Program-made: the position numbers and the translations under genes
Assembly: GCA_024704765.1 (NCBI GenBank)
Contig: JAKMXF010000122.1
Coordinates: 457,068 to 521,067 of the forward strand
DNA length: 64,000 bases
Origin: Oopsacas minuta
Taxonomy: Eukaryota; Porifera; Hexactinellida; Lyssacinosida; Leucopsacidae
Direction: 5' to 3'
In this document: positions 57,986-64,000 of the stretch, one piece after another
Numbering within the stretch: the first letter of the stretch is position 1
How the letters are laid out: each line of letters starts with the position of its first letter
The notes under the pieces: model-generated
Seen by the model: the letters and a program-made list of their open reading frames with translations, nothing else
Database searches by the model: none
What the model was told of the DNA's origin: nothing

Positions 57986-58483
57986 GGGTGGCATATATAG
58001 GCAAATGAATTACTATATAATCATAACATATTTCTATAATATATATCCTTGTATGAGAGAGCATCAATCATTATATACCCTGTAGTTTCAATTTCAAAAT
58101 TAGCAGCCATCAATTGTTCATATCAATTTGTCACGATATGATGTCACTATATTAAACTGTGATGGGGGCCAATCAATAAATTGGGCTTAGACCCCACTTC
58201 CTTTAATTCTGGTCGTGTGTAATGCAGAAAATATAGGCCTTTAATGGTGCCTATCATCTAGGGTTGCGAACCTATTGAATGATCCAAGTATAATACATAT
58301 TCACATAGTAGCTCTATTTTTCCAAATTCCAGCTTCATTTGTGTTGTGTACTTTTTAAAGTAATGTATTTTAGCAAGGAAGGAAAACCTCAAAATATTTG
58401 GTGACTGTAGTTCTAATGTTGCATTTACAACACAATCCCTATTTCTGTGATATTGAATTGATTTTCTATATTTAGACGTTTTC

Positions 58484-58509
58484 ATATAACCCATAATTAT
58501 GGGTTATAT
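58484..58509. repeat. 26-bp perfect palindrome
   Basis: The half-site ATATAACCCATAA is followed by its reverse complement, with no spacer. No matching larger arms were seen. Confidence 0.85.
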
Positions 58510-59674
58510 AATATAAACAATGCGAATGTGCCTATTCCATACATTCTTCAGAGAATTTCTTAAGGCCACGATTATCATTCAATTCTATAAATTGATAGGT
58601 ATGTGCTAGGAATTTATGCACTGTGGGAGTTATTGAAACTCAGGGGTAATGATCTAACAGAAAGAGATATATTTCTTCACCTAGTGCCCTGTTCTGAGAG
58701 GAATTAGTTACACGAAGAAGAGCAGAATTATTTCTATGCAAAAAAAGATTTTAACGCCTTCTTGAGGTATAAACGAGAACGCTGTTTAAAAAGGAGATAA
58801 TCAGAAAAGAACAAATGAGCTGAATTACCAGTGCTAGTGTTCCAACTTCCTCCAGGTTGGTCGAACTGAATATTGGTAACTTCTTAAAGCCGTTGTGTAA
58901 TCAGTTTATGACTTGTCTTAATATTTATATGTTCAGCAGAGCTACCTCTTCCCGCTGCTATCCGGTAGACTATTGAGGAACCAATTAAATATAGGTAAGT
59001 ATGAGTGTAGAGGTGGAATAGGAAGGACTTCAATTGAACTTGCAGGTTCATGAGTAATTCCAGATCGTTGTCGGGAAGGATAAGCTGTAAGCTAATTTCC
59101 ATCAGAAATTACTATACGATGGTATCGTATCCTTGATCGCTTGGAATGGGCAATTAAGCGTAAAGCCTGATATTAGTAATTCAGGGTCTGTTACATCAGT
59201 TTGATCTGCGAAGCAACACTAAACAAGCAGCGCCACCGCGACCAGTAAATATGACACACATTATACCATCTAACATTGAGGCTTTAATTTCCATAATTAC
59301 ATTTCCACTTCATTCCTATACAACATATACGAATCACAATATTATGCTTCATAAAAATTAGGTTACAATTACACAATAACTAATGCGTTGCCTAGTTTCT
59401 AGTGTTGTTATCATCACAAGATACTATTAAGAATATCATATATAGCCATGAATTATAAGAAATATTGAATTTACAAAAATATTCCAATACATTAGAATAA
59501 AATTGTCTTTAGTTAAAACCCCAGTAGCCAAAAATTCAGGGGAAATTATGAAAAGTGTCGAAATTATAGCATACTGGAAATATTTCCCAAAAATAATCCA
59601 CTGTGTAGAGCTACTCTCAGCAACCCCGAAATTACTGGGGATGTCTTATTGGGGTTGCTAGCAATCCCAAAGAA

Positions 59675-59945
59675 GAAATGCTAGTTACGATTCTGAAAGC
59701 AAGGCACCATGTAAGCTCCAAAACAATGGACGCAATTAAAGTATTTGGTTTCGAATTCCTCCTTCACAACCCTTATAGTCCAGACCAGGCTCAAAACGAC
59801 TACTGGTTCTTCGAAGAGACTAAGATACCTCTTCGAGCAAGAGATCTGTTGATTTCAAAAGAATAGAGAGGGAAGTGAAACATTCAGAAATAGGTACTCT
59901 TTAAAGAAATCTAGGGGTACCAGAACGAAGGAAACGATATACAAT
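59675..59945 (+). pseudogene. mariner (family M1) C-terminal scrap
   Basis: The frame reads ARHHVSSKTMDAIKVFGFEF, then LLHNPYSPDQAQNDYWFFEE and TKIPLRARDL, colinear with HVSSKTMAAIDDLGFECL and PDLAPSDYWLFGEMK of the copy at 8654. PDLAPSD has become PDQAQND. No TIR. Confidence 0.8.
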
Positions 59946-60049
59946 GCAGCCTAGCTAATCCGAAACCCACTGTTTGGATTACAAAATAATTCGTTTGATT
60001 TAGCAAATGAATTGAAACAATACTATAGAATCTGGGAGCCAATTTTTGA

Positions 60050-60340
60050 AAGTTGTCTCAACAAATGGGGAACCTCTATTATTGGGGGAAGTTTGGCTCA
60101 CCTTATTTCATTTCCATTGAAACGAACCTCGATAAACAAGAAGTAGGGAATGGGGATCCTTTGAGATGATTATGCCAAGGGCATTGAAATTTACATCTAT
60201 AAGTGGGGAATTTTACGATAAATTTATTGAATAATCAATTTTGTACTAAATTAGGTACAAATTACGTATCTACCGCTATGATGATTGTAAATCTTTGGAT
60301 TTCTCAAGAGAAAATTTCGTACAAAATTGTATATCCAACC
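60050..60340. repeat. Repeat 'U', copy 2
   Basis: Counterpart of 38560-38810: AACGAACCTCGATAAACAAG, AAGTAGGGAATGGG, CCTTTGAGA and TAATCAATTTTGTACTA. Relation to pogo/Tigger ends is a guess. Confidence 0.5.
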
Positions 60341-60663
60341 AACAACCTTAGGGCATATCAAAATAATCAAATAACATGAAAAACAGTCGTTGGAGGAAGT
60401 GGTTATACATATTGACTAAATATATCTGTATAAAGGACAATTGCATTTGAAAGTATAGATAGAACATAGACTACTAAATAATACAGATAGGAAAGTAGCT
60501 AGCAACGAATAAAAAAGAGAGGCCATTTATATAAATGTCATGAAAGTTATATTCACCTTCAAAATTTGTGGATTGAACATTTAAGTGTTAGAAAATGTAA
60601 GGAATCAGTTAAGACGACGCAAAAGTTCAAACGGCCATCCTTCACCTCTTTTAGACGCATTTA

Positions 60664-61973
60664 CAGGGTGACAATTAAGTTCTGATACATAATTCCAATA
60701 GATCTGATACGTTTCCAATATATTATATTACCATTTCTATCATTTATATTCTAACATACATGTCTTCCTGTAATGCTCAAACAGTAATCTAAATCTATAT
60801 ACGCATAATATCAGAAATTTCAACATGGAAGTAAAGAGGTCAAAAATTATCTCATTATTTATGACCGGGAGCACACAGAGCGAGATTTTGAAAAAGCTGA
60901 AAAGTGAAAAATCAACAGATTATTCATTTATCGTACTATTAAACGATATAACGATACCAAAAGTGTGGAGGACAAGCCTCGTTCTGGCCGACCGACTACA
61001 GTTCGTACGAGGGCACTAAGGGAAAAACTCCGCAGTAAAATCCGCCGAAATCCCAGGCGGTCAATCCGGAAGATGGCAAGGGAGTACTCTGTTAATCGCG
61101 AAACATTGCGAAAGGTGATACATGAGGACCTGGGACTTAAATCACTCAAACGGCAAACAGTTCATCATCTCACTCCCACTCTTCAGGTAAAAAGACTTGA
61201 AAGGTGCAAAAGGCTTCTGCGGCGCCTCGTAAATGAAGATTATGAACAGATATTGTTTTCGGACGAAAAGATTTTCACGGTAGAAGAAGCAACTAACCGT
61301 CAAAATGATAGAATTATTGCGTCGTCATGCAAAGACATCCCTGAGAGCATTAAATTCATCGATCGAGTGCAAAAACCGCTTTCTGTGGTGGTCTGGGATG
61401 GGGTGTCCGCAGATTCTCGGACAAAATTGATTTTTCTCCCACAAGGGGTCAAAATTAACTCGCAAACATATAGAGAGTTGATTCTTGAGCCTGTAATCAA
61501 ATCTGCTGGTTCATCCTTGTTCAAAAACACACCCTGGATATTCCAGCAGGACTCTGCGCCAGCGCATGCCTCGAAAGCAACTCAATCCTGGCTTTTAGGG
61601 GAAAATATTGACTTTTTGTCCAAGGAAGAATGGCCTCCTTCAAGTCCGGATTTGAATCCACTTGACTATTCCGTCTGGGGGACTTTACAGAGCAGAGCCT
61701 GCGCTACTCCGCATAGAAATTTGGGATCTCTGGGGAAGGCTTTGATTACAGAATGGGAGAAAATTCCGCAAGAAGAACTCCGGAAATCTGTCCAACGGTT
61801 TCAAGGACGACTTAAAGCTGTAGTAAAGGCAAAAGGCGGTTATATCGAATAGAATTGGATAGGAAGATTTATTATAATATGCTTTAACTGTCAGTGAAAA
61901 TTTGGATTGAAAGGATAACTAGTTTAGGAAAAACCAGAGTATATTCGTGTATCAGAACTTAATTGTCACCCTG
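60664..61973 (+). mobile_element. DD37D element, complete, one frameshift
   Basis: 1,310 bp, the same length as the intact copy at 33195. TIR CAGGGTGACAATTAAGTTCT on both ends, TA at 60662-60663 and 61974-61975. It is a different subfamily from 33195 (GACAATTAAG versus GGCCAATAAG). Confidence 0.95.
60825..61852 (+). pseudogene. DD37D transposase with a single frameshift
   Basis: ATG 60825 gives MEVKRSKIISLFMTGSTQSE, then the frame shifts near 60925. The second frame continues IYRTIKRYNDTKSVEDKPRS and is open to TAG 61850-61852, with the linker GRPTTVRT, second HTH (VNRETLRKVIHEDLGLKSL), ILFSDEKIFTVEE (D), FQQDSAPAHA (D) and SPDLNPLDYSVWG (D). There are 37 residues between the last two, and a KAKGGYIE end. 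VWDGVS replaces the usual VWAGIS. Apart from the shift it would be full length. Confidence 0.93.
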
Positions 61974-62896
61974 TAAATCACGACATCAAATTCACTCAAA
62001 TGCTCATCAAAAATAGAAATTTTTACTTTTGAAATTCTTGTATTTCAATGAATTAATGTCCTCTATTTATTCACAGGATATAAATAACTAGCACGTTTAC
62101 TTTAGAATAGAATTCGGATTACATCTTAATATTGTAATTTTGAAAATTCATAAATCTATTTTTGATAAATATATTATTATCATGTCCATGGTATAATTCA
62201 GAAATTTTTCTGTCCCAAAGCTATCATTAAAACATGGATTTAACTTGAGTGTGAAGTAGATGTACGAATTCAAACCATATTAGCATAAAGTTAAATAAAA
62301 TTATCTACAATAATATTTGAGTAAATAGTCAAATTATATAAATGCTAACGTCATCGCGTAAATGGCGCCTAAACGAGATGAAGGATGGCTGTTTGAACTT
62401 TTTACGTAGTCTTAACTGATTCCTTACATTTTCTAACCCTTATAATATCAATCCACAAATTTTGAAGGGTAAATTTAATTATCATGAAATTTATAAAAAT
62501 TGCCTATCATTTTTATTCGTTGCTCGGCTACTTTCCTATCTGTATGATATAGTAGTATAAGATGGGGAATAAGGGGTTGTGAGGAGATTCGTCGTCCCGA
62601 CTTCCTCCACTTATAGAAGTTCTACAATACTACACTCCCTATATAAATAGACAGTGTAAGATCAATATAAATTATTAAAAAAGATACATTAACTCAGGTC
62701 TCCACCTTTCTGAAATTTTAGAAGAATTCCCATGAAACATAAAAATCTTATAATTGGGCTATTCTCTTAGAATTTAAGGAGGCAATTCTAAGAAAAATTC
62801 TAAGATTGAATAATTCTAAAAAATTCTTAGAAATTATATTTAGAAATTGGGGAACAAGAGTAAAAAATTACATATGGAGAAAATGTTTATGAGGTG

Positions 62897-62927
62897 CATG
62901 CAGTATGTAAATAACACATACTGCATG
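62897..62927. repeat. Perfect 12-bp hairpin
   Basis: CATGCAGTATGT, a 7-nt loop, and its reverse complement. It lies about 100 nt after the donor of cadherin exon a. No function is implied. Confidence 0.7.
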
Positions 62928-63024
62928 AAATCGCACAATGCCAGGTTAAGAGGTATATTAGATGAGAATTAATAAATAACAAAGATAGAAACCAAGGAAT
63001 GAAGGAGTAAAACGCGTTACTAAC

Positions 63025-63221
63025 CTGATGAGGACCATCAGAAACTTCTATAACTAAGGAAAAACTTGAAATTGCTTCAAAGTCAAGTGCAGTAGCTGAA
63101 ATAGTTACAATACCTGACGAATCAATAATAAATGAGTTGTTCGTGTTACCGGAACTAATTGAATAAGTAATGGTTCCCACTGTATCAATATCTTGAATGT
63201 TCACGTCAAATACTTCAGTAC
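63025..63221 (-). CDS. Giant cadherin, exon a (most 5' exon in window)
   Basis: The exon follows a TTTCATACAG acceptor (AG at 63222-63223) and ends in CATCAG before a GTTAGT donor. It opens with the last two bases of a split codon, so the preceding exon, beyond the window, must end in phase 1. The 65 whole codons run from EVFDVNIQDIDTVGT to VIEVSDGPHQ. This is the latter part of an extracellular cadherin (EC) repeat: a DID calcium-ligand motif and a strand with ALDFEAISSFSL where LDRE would be usual. The reading frame joins exon b without a gap (SDGPHQ + ASSTLTIT), a normal EC strand-G sequence. Family assignment is firm; the exact cadherin is not. Confidence 0.83.
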
Positions 63222-64000
63222 CTGTATGAAATAAATATGTACAAATAGAACGAAATTAATATGAATAGGTATACGGTTTAACCCCATAAATAGGAAGGTG
63301 GTTATACGAGTTCCAGATGAATATTATGGGTGTTCAAACATCCCCCTCATAACCGGTTTCAAAATGGGATATGTCGAGATTTCTAATTCGATTGTTTTAA
63401 TTAGTGAAGAGCTATTGGAATCATATTTACAGAATCCTATCTAATTTTCACAAATATTCTTTCAATGAGTTTTCCAGGAGATATCCTAGAAAACTGCAGA
63501 TGACTAATGTACTAGCGACTAAATTCGTTTTCACTAAATAGTGTAAATATAATTACGTAACAAAATTATCATGTTAGCTAAGCATAAACATCTAAACAAC
63601 TACAACTGCACAATATTACACTCCTCCTACTATGTGGCAAGAATAGCTGTACATCTATGTTTAAGCGTCTAAAATTCAAAGGTTTTTCTGGGAGTTGCCG
63701 CAAGACCAACCCTTACAGTCGTTGGCTTCGCACGCTCCAGAGCACTCCGTTCACGATAATCCTCGATAACCACAGAAATTCTTCGCTATAATTGAAAGAA
63801 TAGTGAATGAACGTAATATTAAGGCAACTCAGGGATGCAAAAATAGTTAACAAATATGACTTATTTTTGTGTTCGCACATATTTTTTGATGGAATTTCCT
63901 CGATGTTCTAGAATTGATTTTTAACGTTGGTTTTACGGCGAATATCACACAAAGATTTTTTAACGATTGTTTATGAAAATGAAGATCATCTTTTCGGTAT
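63222..64000 (-). other. Cadherin intron upstream of exon a (partial)
   Basis: The acceptor of exon a lies at 63222-63223. A fragment of repeat Y runs from about 63830 off the window end. Nothing recognisable was seen in 63224-63829. Confidence 0.7.
63830..64000 (+). repeat. Repeat 'Y', copy 5 (core; runs off the window end)
   Basis: ATTTTTTGATGGAATTTCCT, TTTTACGGCGAATATCAC and ATGAAAATGAAGATCATCTT match the cores of copies 2 and 4 in the same orientation. Confidence 0.8.

Larger units (their letters stand above)
60478..62545. repeat. Long-TIR repeat 'W' split by a DD37D element
   Basis: The arms are about 190 bp: ATACAGATAGGAAAGTAGC at 60481 against its reverse ending near 62543; also CTTCAAAATTTGTGGATTGA, GTTAGAAAATGTAAGGAATC and GTTCAAACGGCCATCCTTCA with reverse partners at 62340-62480. 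The DD37D element at 60664-61973 lies at the inner edge of the left arm. A short related scrap is at about 50315-50370. Confidence 0.8.
52515..63024 (-). other. Cadherin intron a-b (10,510 bp)
   Basis: It holds repeat Y, two intact-length Tc1/mariner elements inside older inverted repeats, a LINE relic, a DD37E relic and a mariner scrap. Nothing recognisable was seen in 52515-53510, 56565-57600 (a 102-codon plus-strand frame at 56803-57111 matches nothing I know), 57990-59670 apart from a palindrome, or 62546-63024 apart from one hairpin and a run of ATTCTAAG-type repeats at 62765-62850. Confidence 0.7.

Noticed and set aside
1-64000. CRISPR arrays, operons, ribosome binding sites, rRNA and tRNA genes
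   Set aside because: Looked for while reading; spliced exons and DNA transposons show a eukaryotic genome and no RNA gene was recognised. A tRNAscan/Rfam run would be decisive.

Overview
The window looks like the inside of one very large eukaryotic gene. On the minus strand, eight exons (63025-63221, 52167-52514, 51889-52102, 50093-50211, 34911-35117, 31152-31385, 25727-29755 and 18086-18327) have AG/GT borders and agree in phase at every join. Together they give 5,590 nt, about 1,862 residues, of uninterrupted cadherin ectodomain. I count 17 linker motifs of the DxNDNxPxF type, so roughly 17 cadherin (EC) repeats plus the start of another. Neither end of the gene lies in the window: no start codon, signal peptide, membrane segment or cytoplasmic tail is visible. 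Repeat number and architecture point to the Fat / Dachsous / cadherin-23 class of giant cadherins; I cannot choose among them. One exon of 4,029 nt carries twelve of the linkers. The other exons are short and separated by introns from 64 bp to 15 kb (18 kb or more after the last exon seen).

Almost everything else is intron filled with DNA transposons, most of them broken. By family: mariner (DD34D) at 8654-9940, 43240-44407, 47175-48480 and 54406-55712, plus a scrap at 59675-59945; Tc1 (DD34E) at 11925-13283 and 40169-41549, plus a remnant at 2505-2820; elements with DD37D spacing and CAGGGTG ends at 3727-6227, 33195-34504 and 60664-61973, plus a remnant at 10088-11010; a DD37E remnant at 57605-57985; several hAT elements (ZMYM1-like, KIAA1586-like, a dimerisation-domain fragment, small non-autonomous copies); pogo/Tigger-type pieces; and one LINE reverse-transcriptase fragment. 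Only the 33195-34504 element has an intact transposase gene. Several elements are nested, so their relative ages can be read from insertion order.

Two large inverted-repeat structures (about 7746-13490 and 41930-48745) and a smaller long-TIR family ('Y', five copies) account for much of the apparently anonymous DNA. A separate repeat with conserved but broken reading frames (6270-7745, 13830-14850 and 44690-46340) and a 350-codon ORF of an unrecognised, possibly RNase H-like family (20234-21408) are the parts I cannot assign to known systems.

Organism: a metazoan, most likely an arthropod, with an AT-rich, transposon-loaded genome. The mix of Tc1/mariner families with DD37D spacing reminds me of caligid copepods (sea lice). 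That is recollection, not a tested match. I saw no tRNA, rRNA, CRISPR or bacterial-type operon. Letters for unnamed repeats (A, B-C-D, U, V, W, Y) are labels used only in this annotation.
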